From Flavobacterium channae (GTDB taxonomy: Bacteria; Bacteroidota; Bacteroidia; Flavobacteriales; Flavobacteriaceae): 64,000 bases of DNA. The notes beneath the pieces were generated by a model. The model saw only the letters and a program-made list of their open reading frames with translations. It did not search any database and had not been told where the DNA came from. This document shows, piece by piece, positions 52,648-61,440 of this stretch. The position numbers were made by a program, and so were the translations under genes. The DNA is taken from positions 2,046,001 through 2,110,000 of the forward strand of contig NZ_CP089096.1 of NCBI RefSeq assembly GCF_021172165.1, written 5' to 3'. Positions within the stretch are counted from its first letter, which is position 1, and each line of letters begins with the position of its first letter.

Positions 52648-54840
52648 ATGAGTAAAAATAAATTTCCCTTCTTTCGACAATTAGATTATCGCGATTGTGG
52701 TCCTACGTGTTTGCGTATGGTGGCAAAGTTTCATGGCAAAACCTTTTCAAGAGAGTTTTTACGTGACAAAGCTGGGATTACCAGAATGGGCGTTACAATG
52801 GCAGGTATTGCAGATGCAGCTGAAGCTATAGAAATGCGTACTTTAGGTATGCGTATTGCATTAGAGAGTTTGGTTACAGAAGCTCCAACACCATTTATTG
52901 TTCCTTGGCGACAAAAACATTTTGTAGTGGTACACAAAACCGCAAAAGACAAAATATTTGTAGCCGACCCAGCACAAGGATTACTAGAATACAGTCATCA
53001 AGATTTTTTAGAAGCTTGGACAACGGCACAAGATAAAACGGGTTTTGTGCTATTATTAGAACCTAATGCAAACTTTTTTACCTTAAAAGAAGATAAAAAC
53101 AAAACTAAAAACTTTGGTTTTCTTTGGTCATATTTAAAACCCTATAAAAAACTAGTCAATCAGTTGCTTATTGGTTTATTAGTGGGTACAACCATCCAAT
53201 TCATCATGCCTTTTTTAATGCAATCGGTGGTGGATATTGGTGTAAATAATCAAGACATTCCGTTTATTTATTTGATTCTAGTCGCACAATTAGTTTTGTT
53301 TGCTTCGCAGACTTTGGTTTCTATTTTTAGAGAATGGTTGTTACTTCATGTAACAGGAAGATTCAATATAAAAATGGTATCTGATTTTTTGTTTAAAATG
53401 CTAAAACTTCCTGTAAACTTTTTTGATACTAGAAATACTGGCGAACATTTACAACGGATTCAAGATCATACTCGAGTACAAAATTTTGTATCATCATCGT
53501 CGTTCAATATGTTGTATTCAATTGTTTTGTTTTTAGTTTTCAACTTTGTATTGGCATTTTACAATTTCAAAATATTTGTGTTTTTTTTAATTGGAGCTAT
53601 CTGTTATGTGGGTTGGACACTTTTCTTCTTAAAAAAACGTGCCGAGCTAGATTTTAAACGTTTTGATGAGCAATCTGCAAGTCAAACCTCTTTAGTTCAA
53701 ATTATCAATGGCGTTAGAGAGATAAAAGTAAACAACTCGCAACGCAAAAACCGCTGGAAATGGGAACAAGTGCAAATTAGCTTGTTTAAAACTTCCATGA
53801 GTACACTAAAGTTAGCTCAATATCAAAGTATTGGTTCTAATTTTATTAACGAATTAAAAAATATTTTCATCACTTTTTTGTCTGCTTCAGCTGTTGTAAA
53901 TGGCGATATTACATTGGGTATGATGCTTTCCATTCAATATATTGTAGGACAACTCAACTTACCATTAAGCAATTTTATTGGCTTCATTCAACTTTGGCAA
54001 GATGCTAAAATTAGTTTAGAACGTTTGTGGCAAGTACACTCAAAAGATGATGAAGATGCCGCCGAACTAAATAAAGCAAAAGAACTGCCTGATAATAAAT
54101 CTATTTTCATTAAAAATTTAAGTTTTCAATACGGTAGTAAATCTTCACAAATGGTTTTAAAGAACCTTTCGTTTGAAATTCCACAAGGAAAAACTACTGC
54201 TATTGTAGGAGCAAGTGGAAGCGGAAAAACTACTTTGATAAAATTACTTTTAAAGTTCTATGAGCCAACCGATGGAGCAATTTTGATTGGAAATACTAAT
54301 TTAAACGACCTAAACAACGATTATTGGCGAATGAATTGCGGAGCTGTTTTACAAGAAACCTTTATTTTTAATGATACCATTGCAGGCAATATTTCAGAAT
54401 CAGAGCAAAATGAAATTATTAACAGAGATAAACTAAAAAACGCAGTTTATATTGCTAATATAGAAGACTTTGTAGAGCGTTTGCCAAATAAACTCAATAC
54501 AGAACTCGGCACTTCTGGTATAAGATTAAGTGGAGGTCAAGAACAAAGATTAATGATAGCGAGAGCTGTTTATAAAAATCCTGAATTTGTATTTTTTGAT
54601 GAGGCAACAAGTTCATTAGATGCTAATAATGAAAAAACAATTATGGAAAAACTAAACTCGTTTTTAAATAAAAAAACGTCTGTAATTGTGGCTCATAGAT
54701 TAAGTACAGTTAGAAATGCAGATAATATTATTGTTTTAGAAAATGGCGAAGTGGTTGAACAAGGCAATCACGAACATCTTACTCAACAAAAAGGGAAATA
54801 CTATGAATTAGTAAAGAATCAGTTAGAATTAGGTAATTAA
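52648..54840 (+). CDS. Peptidase-containing ABC exporter (PCAT, C39 peptidase)
   Basis: This 730-residue protein (start ATG 52648; an ATG at 52630 would add six residues) has an N-terminal C39 peptidase domain with its complete site: Gln11 (RQLD), Cys17 (DCGPTC), His91 (KHFVVVH) and Asp107 (VADPAQ). A membrane domain (about 155-440) follows, then the ABC domain with Walker A GASGSGKTT (521) and the LSGGQ signature (627). Such exporters cleave double-glycine leaders while exporting the core, matching the precursor at 48887. The HlyD-like adaptor gene starts two bases later. Confidence 0.95.
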   Translation: MSKNKFPFFRQLDYRDCGPTCLRMVAKFHGKTFSREFLRDKAGITRMGVTMAGIADAAEAIEMRTLGMRIALESLVTEAPTPFIVPWRQKHFVVVHKTAKDKIFVADPAQGLLEYSHQDFLEAWTTAQDKTGFVLLLEPNANFFTLKEDKNKTKNFGFLWSYLKPYKKLVNQLLIGLLVGTTIQFIMPFLMQSVVDIGVNNQDIPFIYLILVAQLVLFASQTLVSIFREWLLLHVTGRFNIKMVSDFLFKMLKLPVNFFDTRNTGEHLQRIQDHTRVQNFVSSSSFNMLYSIVLFLVFNFVLAFYNFKIFVFFLIGAICYVGWTLFFLKKRAELDFKRFDEQSASQTSLVQIINGVREIKVNNSQRKNRWKWEQVQISLFKTSMSTLKLAQYQSIGSNFINELKNIFITFLSASAVVNGDITLGMMLSIQYIVGQLNLPLSNFIGFIQLWQDAKISLERLWQVHSKDDEDAAELNKAKELPDNKSIFIKNLSFQYGSKSSQMVLKNLSFEIPQGKTTAIVGASGSGKTTLIKLLLKFYEPTDGAILIGNTNLNDLNNDYWRMNCGAVLQETFIFNDTIAGNISESEQNEIINRDKLKNAVYIANIEDFVERLPNKLNTELGTSGIRLSGGQEQRLMIARAVYKNPEFVFFDEATSSLDANNEKTIMEKLNSFLNKKTSVIVAHRLSTVRNADNIIVLENGEVVEQGNHEHLTQQKGKYYELVKNQLELGN

Positions 54841-54842
54841 AA

Positions 54843-56132
54843 ATGGAAAAACTACAAGACGATTTAAAAATTTATAGTGAAGAAGTACGAGATGTACTTT
54901 CGACACCGCCAAATGCCATTTTTAAATGGGGGAATACAATTTTATTAGTATTTATTCTTTTATTATTGTTACTATCCTGGTTTATAAAATATCCCGACAT
55001 TATCAGAGCCGAAGTAACTATTACTACTCAATTCCCACCCGAAAAATTGGTAGCAAAAAGTAGCGGGAGGATCTCAAAAATATTTATAGAAAATCAAAAA
55101 GAAATAAATGAGAATACACCAATAGCAATTATTGAGAATTCGGCCAATTATGAGATGGTTTTTTTATTGAAAAATATTACTGATACATTAAAACAAAAGG
55201 AAACCTTTTATTTTCCATTAGAAAAATATGATTTTTATGGTTTAGGAACTATTGAGAATTCATTTACTAATTTTAAAAACAACTATATCAATTATAGACA
55301 ATATTTAGATTACAAACCACATCAAATAGATAAGAATTCACAGACAAATGAATCTAATCAACAATATAATAGAATTTCTATTTTACAACAACAAATTTCA
55401 ATTGCTACAAAAGAATTACAATTAAAAAAGAAAGAGTTGAATCGATTTGAAATATTGTTTACAAAAGGTATTATTTCAGCTCAAGAATGGGAAAGTAAAC
55501 AATTTGATTATTTGCAACAAGAGAAAAATCAACAAATACTAAAAACACAATTATCCCAACTCAGATCTTCATTAAATGATCTAAATAGAAATAAGCAAAA
55601 TACCAATATAAAAGAGTTAAAAGATAATGTGGTTTTATTACAAAATACGATTCAAGCTTATAATCAATTAAAAAAAGAAATTACCGATTGGGATTTGAAT
55701 TTTGTGTTACGTTCTTCTATTAAAGGCAAGATTTCATATTTTCAAGTTTGGTCCGAAAATCAAGTGGTCTCAGTTGGTGAAGAAATTTTTTCTATAATTC
55801 CTACATCAAGCTCAAATTGTATAGCAAAATTAAGGGTTGCTGCCTTAAATTCTGGAAAAATTAAAAATAATCAAGATGTTGTGATTCACCTAGCTAATTA
55901 TCAAGATAAAGAATTTGGGATTTTGAAAGGAAAATTAAGTGCAATATCATTGATTCCGACAAAAGAAGGAATCCTATTACTTGATGCTAAGTTAACGAAC
56001 GGTCTCCAAACTTCATACAAAAAGCAAATCAACTTTCAACAGGAAATGACAGGAACTGCTGACATCATAACAGAAGACTTACGTTTGTTAGAAAGGTTAT
56101 TGTATCAGTTTAGAGATGTTTTTAGGAGATAG
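54843..56132 (+). CDS. HlyD-family secretion adaptor
   Basis: The 429-residue protein has one N-terminal membrane helix (residues 28-49), a first lipoyl-like strand segment (AKSSGRISKIFIENQKEI, near 74), a long coiled coil (residues about 190-285) and the second half-lipoyl/barrel region (SSIKGKISYFQVWSENQVVS near 296, then IVQVEAS-like strands and ALNSGKIKNNQDVVIHL). This is the layout of periplasmic adaptors that connect PCAT exporters to an outer-membrane channel. No TolC-like gene is nearby, so a chromosomal TolC elsewhere would be needed. It is the last gene of the locus. Confidence 0.9.
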   Translation: MEKLQDDLKIYSEEVRDVLSTPPNAIFKWGNTILLVFILLLLLLSWFIKYPDIIRAEVTITTQFPPEKLVAKSSGRISKIFIENQKEINENTPIAIIENSANYEMVFLLKNITDTLKQKETFYFPLEKYDFYGLGTIENSFTNFKNNYINYRQYLDYKPHQIDKNSQTNESNQQYNRISILQQQISIATKELQLKKKELNRFEILFTKGIISAQEWESKQFDYLQQEKNQQILKTQLSQLRSSLNDLNRNKQNTNIKELKDNVVLLQNTIQAYNQLKKEITDWDLNFVLRSSIKGKISYFQVWSENQVVSVGEEIFSIIPTSSSNCIAKLRVAALNSGKIKNNQDVVIHLANYQDKEFGILKGKLSAISLIPTKEGILLLDAKLTNGLQTSYKKQINFQQEMTGTADIITEDLRLLERLLYQFRDVFRR

Positions 56133-56152
56133 TCCAACTGAAAAAACATTTT

Positions 56153-56277
56153 GCGTTAAGGATTACTTCGTCAGTTCGCAAGCTCGGGTGGAGCATTTGT
56201 TTGAGCTCTTTTATAAAAAACTAATAAAAGTTTTTTATAAAAAGCGAGTGCGGATAGCCTGACCCTTGTGGTAACGC
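56153..56277. repeat. Dispersed palindromic repeat element (candidate REP/MITE or Flavo-type RNA)
   Basis: The element is bounded by GCGTTA (56153-56158) and its exact complement TAACGC (56272-56277). It contains an AT-rich hairpin with a perfect 14-bp stem (arms 56209-56222 and 56229-56242, loop AATAAA) and several GC-rich words (TCAGTTCGCAAGCTCGGG, AGCCTGACCCTTG) that I recall from repeated intergenic elements in Flavobacteriaceae. It lies between the adaptor gene and lipA. Whether it is a non-autonomous mobile element or encodes an RNA (for example a Flavo-1-like motif) is undecided. Confidence 0.6.
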
Positions 56278-56422
56278 CTAAAAAAATTCCTAAAACTTTC
56301 CTAAAGTTTTCTCATTTTCTAAATTCTTACTTCAAAATTCTAAATTTTATATGGCGCTTTTATTGTTTTTTTAAGGTCATATAGAATCGCTTTCTTTTTA
56401 TCGGTGTTTGCAAGCAAACGAG

Positions 56423-56454
56423 TTTGTTTTTAGCGATTTCATATCGTATCTTTG
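56423..56454 (+). promoter_or_regulatory. lipA promoter (-33 and -7 boxes)
   Basis: TTTG at 56423-56426 and TATCTTTG at 56447-56454 are 20 nt apart, the textbook Bacteroidetes spacing. The -7 box overlaps a possible TTG start at 56452 and so excludes it. Confidence 0.75.
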
Positions 56455-56472
56455 CCTATCAAAATTTTGATT

Positions 56473-57348
56473 ATGGACACGGCTATTGACAATGTTTTTC
56501 CACCAAGAGAACCCAAACCAAAATGGTTGCGCGTAAAATTACCAACCGGTAAAAACTACACCGAACTTAGAGGTTTAGTAGACAAATACAAACTGAATAC
56601 GATTTGTACTTCGGGGAGTTGTCCTAACATGGGTGAATGTTGGGGTGAAGGAACCGCAACTTTCATGATTTTAGGAAATATCTGTACACGTTCGTGCGGA
56701 TTTTGTGGTGTTAAAACCGGTCGACCTGAAACGGTGGATTGGGACGAACCCGAAAAAGTAGCGCGTTCTATCAAAATTATGAACATCAAACATGCCGTAA
56801 TTACTAGTGTTGACCGCGATGATTTAAAAGATATGGGTTCGATTATTTGGGCAGAAACCGTGAAAGCGATTCGCCGAATGAATCCCAACACCACTTTAGA
56901 AACCTTAATTCCAGATTTTCAAGGTAACACGAGAAATTTGGATAGAATTATCGAAGTAGCCCCAGAAGTAGTTTCTCACAATATGGAAACCGTTAAACGT
57001 TTAACACGTGAAGTTCGTATCCAAGCGAAATATGAAAAGAGTTTAGAGGTTTTGCGATATTTGAAAGAGCAAGGCATCAAAAGAACAAAATCGGGTATCA
57101 TGTTAGGTTTAGGTGAAACTGAGGAAGAAGTGATTCAAGTTTTAAATGATTTAGCCGATGCGAAAGTAGATATTGTAACCATTGGCCAATACTTACAACC
57201 AAGTAAAAAACATTTACCGGTTAAAGAATACATCACACCAGAACAATTTGCGAAATACGAAAAAATCGGAAAAGAATTAGGTTTTAGACATGTGGAAAGT
57301 GGCGCTTTAGTGCGTTCGTCTTATCATGCAGAGAAACATATTCACTAA
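56473..57348 (+). CDS. lipA: Lipoyl synthase LipA
   Basis: LipA is the radical-SAM enzyme that inserts sulfur at C6 and C8 of octanoyl-protein. From ATG 56473 it is 291 residues. The auxiliary cluster cysteines are Cys45, Cys50 and Cys56 ([14 protein letters not shown]), and the radical-SAM CxxxCxxC is Cys71, Cys75, Cys78 (ICTRSCGFC). The end motif SSYHAEKHI is conserved. The start at 56473 follows the promoter at 56423-56454. It is monocistronic or co-transcribed with the gap gene 37 bases downstream. Confidence 0.97.
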   Translation: MDTAIDNVFPPREPKPKWLRVKLPTGKNYTELRGLVDKYKLNTICTSGSCPNMGECWGEGTATFMILGNICTRSCGFCGVKTGRPETVDWDEPEKVARSIKIMNIKHAVITSVDRDDLKDMGSIIWAETVKAIRRMNPNTTLETLIPDFQGNTRNLDRIIEVAPEVVSHNMETVKRLTREVRIQAKYEKSLEVLRYLKEQGIKRTKSGIMLGLGETEEEVIQVLNDLADAKVDIVTIGQYLQPSKKHLPVKEYITPEQFAKYEKIGKELGFRHVESGALVRSSYHAEKHIH

Positions 57349-57385
57349 AAGTTCAAATTCAAGAACAAATTCAAAATAAATAAAA

Positions 57386-58384
57386 TTGAAAACAAGAATT
57401 GCTATTAATGGTTTTGGAAGAATTGGACGAAATTTGTTCCGATTGCTTTTGAATCATCCTACTATTGAAGTAGTTGCCATCAACGACATTGCAGATAACA
57501 AAACAATGGCGCATTTGGTAAAATATGATAGCATTCACGGTGTTTTGAATCAGAAAGTTTCGTTTTCTGAAGATTCAATTAGTATTGACGATAAATCGTT
57601 TTTGTTTTTTCACGAAAGAGAAATTAAGAATTTAAATTGGAAATCGGTAAACGTTGATATTGTTATCGAGTCGACAGGGAAATTCAAAACATTTGAAGAC
57701 ATTAACCAACACATTTTAGCTGGAGCGAAAAAAGTAATTCTTTCCGCACCTTCTGAAGTGGATGAAATAAAAACTGTTGTTTTAGGGGTAAACGAACACA
57801 TTTTAGACGGAAGCGAAACGATAATTTCCAACGCAAGTTGTACAACCAATAATGCCGCTCCGATGATTAAAATCATTCAGGAATTATGCGAAATTGAACA
57901 AGCGTACATCACCACCGTTCACTCCTACACTACCGACCAAAGTTTGCATGATCAACCTCATAAAGATTTACGCCGAGCTCGTGGTGCAGCGCAATCTATT
58001 GTTCCTACAACAACGGGCGCAGCCAAAGCATTAACAAAAATATTTCCTGAATTAGAAGGAAAAATTGGTGGTTGTGGTATTCGCGTTCCGGTTCCAGATG
58101 GTTCTTTGACAGATATTACTTTTAATGTAAAACGAAAAGTAACTATCGAAGAAATCAATCAAGCATTTAAAAAAGCTGCCGAAACCAATTTTAAAGGTAT
58201 TTTAGATTACACCGAAGATCCAATTGTTTCTGTAGATATTCTTGGTAATCGAAATTCGTGCTTATTTGACTCTCAACTAACTTCTGTTATTGACAAAATG
58301 GTAAAAATAGTGGGTTGGTATGATAATGAAATTGGCTACTCTTCGCGATTAATTGACTTAATTGGCTTTGTTACTAAAAAATAA
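57386..58384 (+). CDS. gap: Glyceraldehyde-3-phosphate dehydrogenase, standard type
   Basis: The 332-residue enzyme starts with TTG (57386) and has INGFGRIGRN (residues 7-16), an aspartate after the second strand (AINDIADN) that usually selects NAD, the catalytic Cys152 in ISNASCTTNN, the DLRRARGAAQSIVPTTTGAAK segment (near 193-213) and the WYDNEIGYSSR end. Length is normal. It is the second GAPDH of the window and differs in cofactor residues from the long one at 15730, so the two may serve opposite directions of carbon flow (inference). Confidence 0.96.
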   Translation: MKTRIAINGFGRIGRNLFRLLLNHPTIEVVAINDIADNKTMAHLVKYDSIHGVLNQKVSFSEDSISIDDKSFLFFHEREIKNLNWKSVNVDIVIESTGKFKTFEDINQHILAGAKKVILSAPSEVDEIKTVVLGVNEHILDGSETIISNASCTTNNAAPMIKIIQELCEIEQAYITTVHSYTTDQSLHDQPHKDLRRARGAAQSIVPTTTGAAKALTKIFPELEGKIGGCGIRVPVPDGSLTDITFNVKRKVTIEEINQAFKKAAETNFKGILDYTEDPIVSVDILGNRNSCLFDSQLTSVIDKMVKIVGWYDNEIGYSSRLIDLIGFVTKK

Positions 58385-58418
58385 AGTTTTTTATTATCGC
58401 TAAAAAACTTAAATTGCA

Positions 58419-60653
58419 GTGTCAAATTTAACCCTGCTATACTTGATAAAGCAATTTTTCATATTATTTTTTATTCTAACTTTTAATAGTTATGGCCAGT
58501 CTGTCTATAAAGACGAAGGAAAAATAAGTGATAGTACGGACTATTATTTAGAAATTGGTCTATTCAACAAAGAAGCAAAAAAATCATATACAAAAGCAAT
58601 TCTTTTCACCGAAAAAGCAATTGAATACGCAAAAGCAAATGATCTAGAAGACAAACTTGCAGATTGTTATTTGCAACTAGCAACTATTTTCTACGAGCTT
58701 GAAAAAAATGATTTAGCTATTGATTATTACATTAGAGCAATTAGCATTTACAGTAAAAACAAGCCAAAATCTAATATTGCATTATCATATTACGGATTAG
58801 GAAAATGTTATCTTAAAAAGAACAACATTCCATATGCTGAAATTTATTTCGAAAAAGCAACCGCAATTTATAAAGACCTCAACTTTTTAGAAGCTATTGA
58901 ATTGATAAATCTTCAAAAAGCGATTATAAAAAAAGAGAAAAGAAAATATGACGAAGCTGTAATAATTCTGAAAGGAGTTGTAAACAACATTAGCGATGAT
59001 GCTTTATTAAGTACAAAAACAGAAGCGTATATTCAGTTAGGTGAAATTGAAAACATAAAAAAGAATTATCCTCAAGCGATTAATTTTTTCAATCTTGCAA
59101 ACCAAACTAACGAAACAAACAATAACGATTTTCAGCTAACTAAAAGAATTTATAAACTACTTAGCGAAACTTATGAGAAAAACAAGAACATTTCAAGTTC
59201 TAATTTCTACTTAAAAAAGTACGCAAATTTAACCGATTCTATTGGAAAATATTACAATAGTTATGTAGCTGAAAACACCGTTGATAAAATTCAATTTGAC
59301 AAACAACTTAAGACGATTGAACAATTAGACAAAGAGAAAAAAAGTCAACAAAAAACATTACGTTTTTCTAAGTTAATTAGTATTTTGAGTATTGCTTTAA
59401 TTTCAATTTTATCGCTATTGAGTTTATCGTTATACAAAAATAACAAAATTAGAATCAGCACAAATAAACTTCTAAAGGAGAAAAACAGAGAATTAACTAT
59501 AGAAAAAGAAAAAGCTGAAATGGCATCCAAAGCCAGGGCAGATTTCCTTTCAACGGTAAGTCACGAATTAAGAACACCTTTAAATGCTATAAACGGGATA
59601 ACATATCTTTTACTTCAAGAAAAACCAAAAGCCAGTCAATTAAACTACTTAAAATCATTGGAATTTTCAGGAAGTTATCTTTTGAACTTCATTAACGATA
59701 TCTTAGAAATCAACCGATTAGAATCGGATAAAGTTACCATTGAAAAAATCAACTTCGATTTATCTGAATTAACTGAAAACATTGTTACTTCATTTAAAGA
59801 ATTTATTCACGAAAACAATATCAAATGCCATTTAAACATAGACAAATCAATTACCTATAATTTAAAAGGCGACCCAACAAAACTTTCTCAAATCCTTATC
59901 AATTTATTGAACAACGCCATCAAATTCAGTAAAAATGGTGATGTTTGGTGCACCATCAAAAAGATACAAGAAACCACTGAAAATGTGACGCTTTATTTTG
60001 AAATTAAAGATAATGGAATAGGAATTCCAAAAGACAAACAAGACGCTATTTTTGATAGTTTTAGTCAAGGTTCGGTTGAAATTAACCGCACTTATGGCGG
60101 AACGGGTCTTGGACTTTCTATTGTGAAGAAAATATTAGAATTAATGGGAAGTGAAATTCATCTTCATAGTGAATCTGGAAAAGGAAGCACTTTTAGTTTT
60201 GAATTACAATTTGAAAAAGGAATAGCAAACAAAGTAAAAGAAGAAGTTATAAAACCTTCTCAATCGCTATTGACTGAGAAAAAAGTATTATTAGTTGAGG
60301 ATAACAAAATCAACCAAATGATTACACAAAAAATGCTTGAAAAAAGAGGTATTTCTTGCAATATTATAGATAATGGCGAAGATGCTATCGAAGATGTAAA
60401 AATCAACAACTACGATTTGATTCTTATGGATGTTCATTTACCAGGTATAAATGGAACAGAAGCTACTAGTGAAATCAGAAAATTCAACACTTGCACTCCT
60501 ATTGTAGCATTAACAGCAATCTCCTTAAATGAAAATAGAGAAATGCTCTTGTCCTATGGCATGAATGAAGTAATCACCAAACCTTTCGAACCAGAGCATT
60601 TCTATACTGTTGTAACTAGTTACTTAACTAATAACATGCAATCAAATTCTTAA
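58419..60653 (+). CDS. Hybrid histidine kinase with TPR sensor and receiver
   Basis: The 744-residue protein has a signal peptide (to about residue 27), TPR-like helices (about 60-290, for example DLAIDYYIRAISIYSK), a membrane helix (about 320-340), a HisKA domain with His382 in TVSHELRTPLNA, an HATPase domain (NLLNNAIKFSKNGD, DNGIGIPK, GGTGLGLSI) and a C-terminal receiver with Asp671 in LILMDVHLPG. Translation begins at GTG 58419. It has no output domain, so it needs a partner; the orphan response regulator at 48033 is a candidate. Its last 26 bases overlap the convergent purine nucleoside phosphorylase gene. Confidence 0.92.
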   Translation: MSNLTLLYLIKQFFILFFILTFNSYGQSVYKDEGKISDSTDYYLEIGLFNKEAKKSYTKAILFTEKAIEYAKANDLEDKLADCYLQLATIFYELEKNDLAIDYYIRAISIYSKNKPKSNIALSYYGLGKCYLKKNNIPYAEIYFEKATAIYKDLNFLEAIELINLQKAIIKKEKRKYDEAVIILKGVVNNISDDALLSTKTEAYIQLGEIENIKKNYPQAINFFNLANQTNETNNNDFQLTKRIYKLLSETYEKNKNISSSNFYLKKYANLTDSIGKYYNSYVAENTVDKIQFDKQLKTIEQLDKEKKSQQKTLRFSKLISILSIALISILSLLSLSLYKNNKIRISTNKLLKEKNRELTIEKEKAEMASKARADFLSTVSHELRTPLNAINGITYLLLQEKPKASQLNYLKSLEFSGSYLLNFINDILEINRLESDKVTIEKINFDLSELTENIVTSFKEFIHENNIKCHLNIDKSITYNLKGDPTKLSQILINLLNNAIKFSKNGDVWCTIKKIQETTENVTLYFEIKDNGIGIPKDKQDAIFDSFSQGSVEINRTYGGTGLGLSIVKKILELMGSEIHLHSESGKGSTFSFELQFEKGIANKVKEEVIKPSQSLLTEKKVLLVEDNKINQMITQKMLEKRGISCNIIDNGEDAIEDVKINNYDLILMDVHLPGINGTEATSEIRKFNTCTPIVALTAISLNENREMLLSYGMNEVITKPFEPEHFYTVVTSYLTNNMQSNS

Positions 60654-61440
60654 TCAAGTTTCTTACATGAGGTTCTGCTTTTTGAGCTGCTTGTAACACT
60701 TCTTCGTGGTTTACTTCTTCGATATTTTCCTCGTCTCCCATATCAGTAATTACTGAAACTCCGAAGCATTCCATATTCATGTGACGCGCTACAATCACTT
60801 CTGGAACAGTTGACATTCCAACACAGTCAGCACCTAATGCTTTTACCATTTTATATTCGGCAAGCGTTTCGAATGTTGGTCCTTGCAATCCTAAATAAAT
60901 TCCTTTTTTAAGATAAATATTTAAATCTTCAGCCAATTCAAATGCTTTTTCAATCATAGCTTTAGAATACGGTTCGCTCATATTTACGAATCTTGGCCCA
61001 AAACGCTCGTCGTTATGACCTCTTAACGGATGTTCGGGCATCATATTAATATGATCTGTTATAACAACAACATCTCCAACAACATATTCCGAATTAACAC
61101 CTCCCGAAGCATTCGAAACAACTAATTTCTCAACTCCTAAATATTTCATTACACGAACAGGAAACGTAACTTGTTTCATGTCGTACCCTTCGTAAAAATG
61201 GAAACGACCTTGCATTGCTACTACTTTTTTTCCTTGAATGGTTCCAAAAACCAAAGCGCCTTGATGACCTTGAACTGTTGAAACTGGAAAATTTGGAATT
61301 TCCGAATAAGGCAAAGTATATTCGATAGCAATATCTGCTGTAAATCCACCTAATCCTGAACCTAAAATCACGCCGTATTCTGGAGTAAAATTGGTTTTAT
61401 CTTTAATGTAACTAACTGTTTCTTGCACTTTGTCCCACAT
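60628..61440 (-). CDS. punA: Purine-nucleoside phosphorylase
   Basis: The enzyme cleaves purine nucleosides with phosphate for salvage. The 270-residue trimeric-type protein has VILGSGLGGF (near residue 24), the phosphate/ribose region MQGRFHFYEGYDMKQVTFPVRVMK (split near 75-99), VSNASGGVN (near 109-117), and YLGLQGPTFET (near 187) with MSTVPEV (near 214). The gene start lies 29 bases inside the end of lpxK on the same strand, and its 3' end overlaps the hybrid kinase gene on the opposite strand. The overlap with lpxK suggests coupled expression. Confidence 0.93.
   Translation of the reverse strand: MWDKVQETVSYIKDKTNFTPEYGVILGSGLGGFTADIAIEYTLPYSEIPNFPVSTVQGHQGALVFGTIQGKKVVAMQGRFHFYEGYDMKQVTFPVRVMKYLGVEKLVVSNASGGVNSEYVVGDVVVITDHINMMPEHPLRGHNDERFGPRFVNMSEPYSKAMIEKAFELAEDLNIYLKKGIYLGLQGPTFETLAEYKMVKALGADCVGMSTVPEVIVARHMNMECFGVSVITDMGDEENIEEVNHEEVLQAAQKAEPHVRNLIKNLIACY

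Larger units (their letters stand above)
56133..56472. other. Non-coding region between the adaptor gene and lipA
   Basis: This 340-bp stretch holds no convincing gene. It contains the palindromic repeat (56153-56277), then a region of TTTCTAAA/TTTCCTAAA words (56280-56350), and the lipA promoter (56423-56454). Confidence 0.7.

Noticed and set aside
48887..56132. Lanthipeptide, graspetide or radical-SAM RiPP class
   Set aside because: No LanB/LanC/LanM, ATP-grasp or radical-SAM gene lies in the locus; lipA at 56473 is a housekeeping radical-SAM enzyme.
57349..57385. Short hexameric TTCAAR repeats after lipA and in the dapF-GNAT overlap
   Set aside because: The periodicity is too imperfect and brief to distinguish from AT-rich composition.
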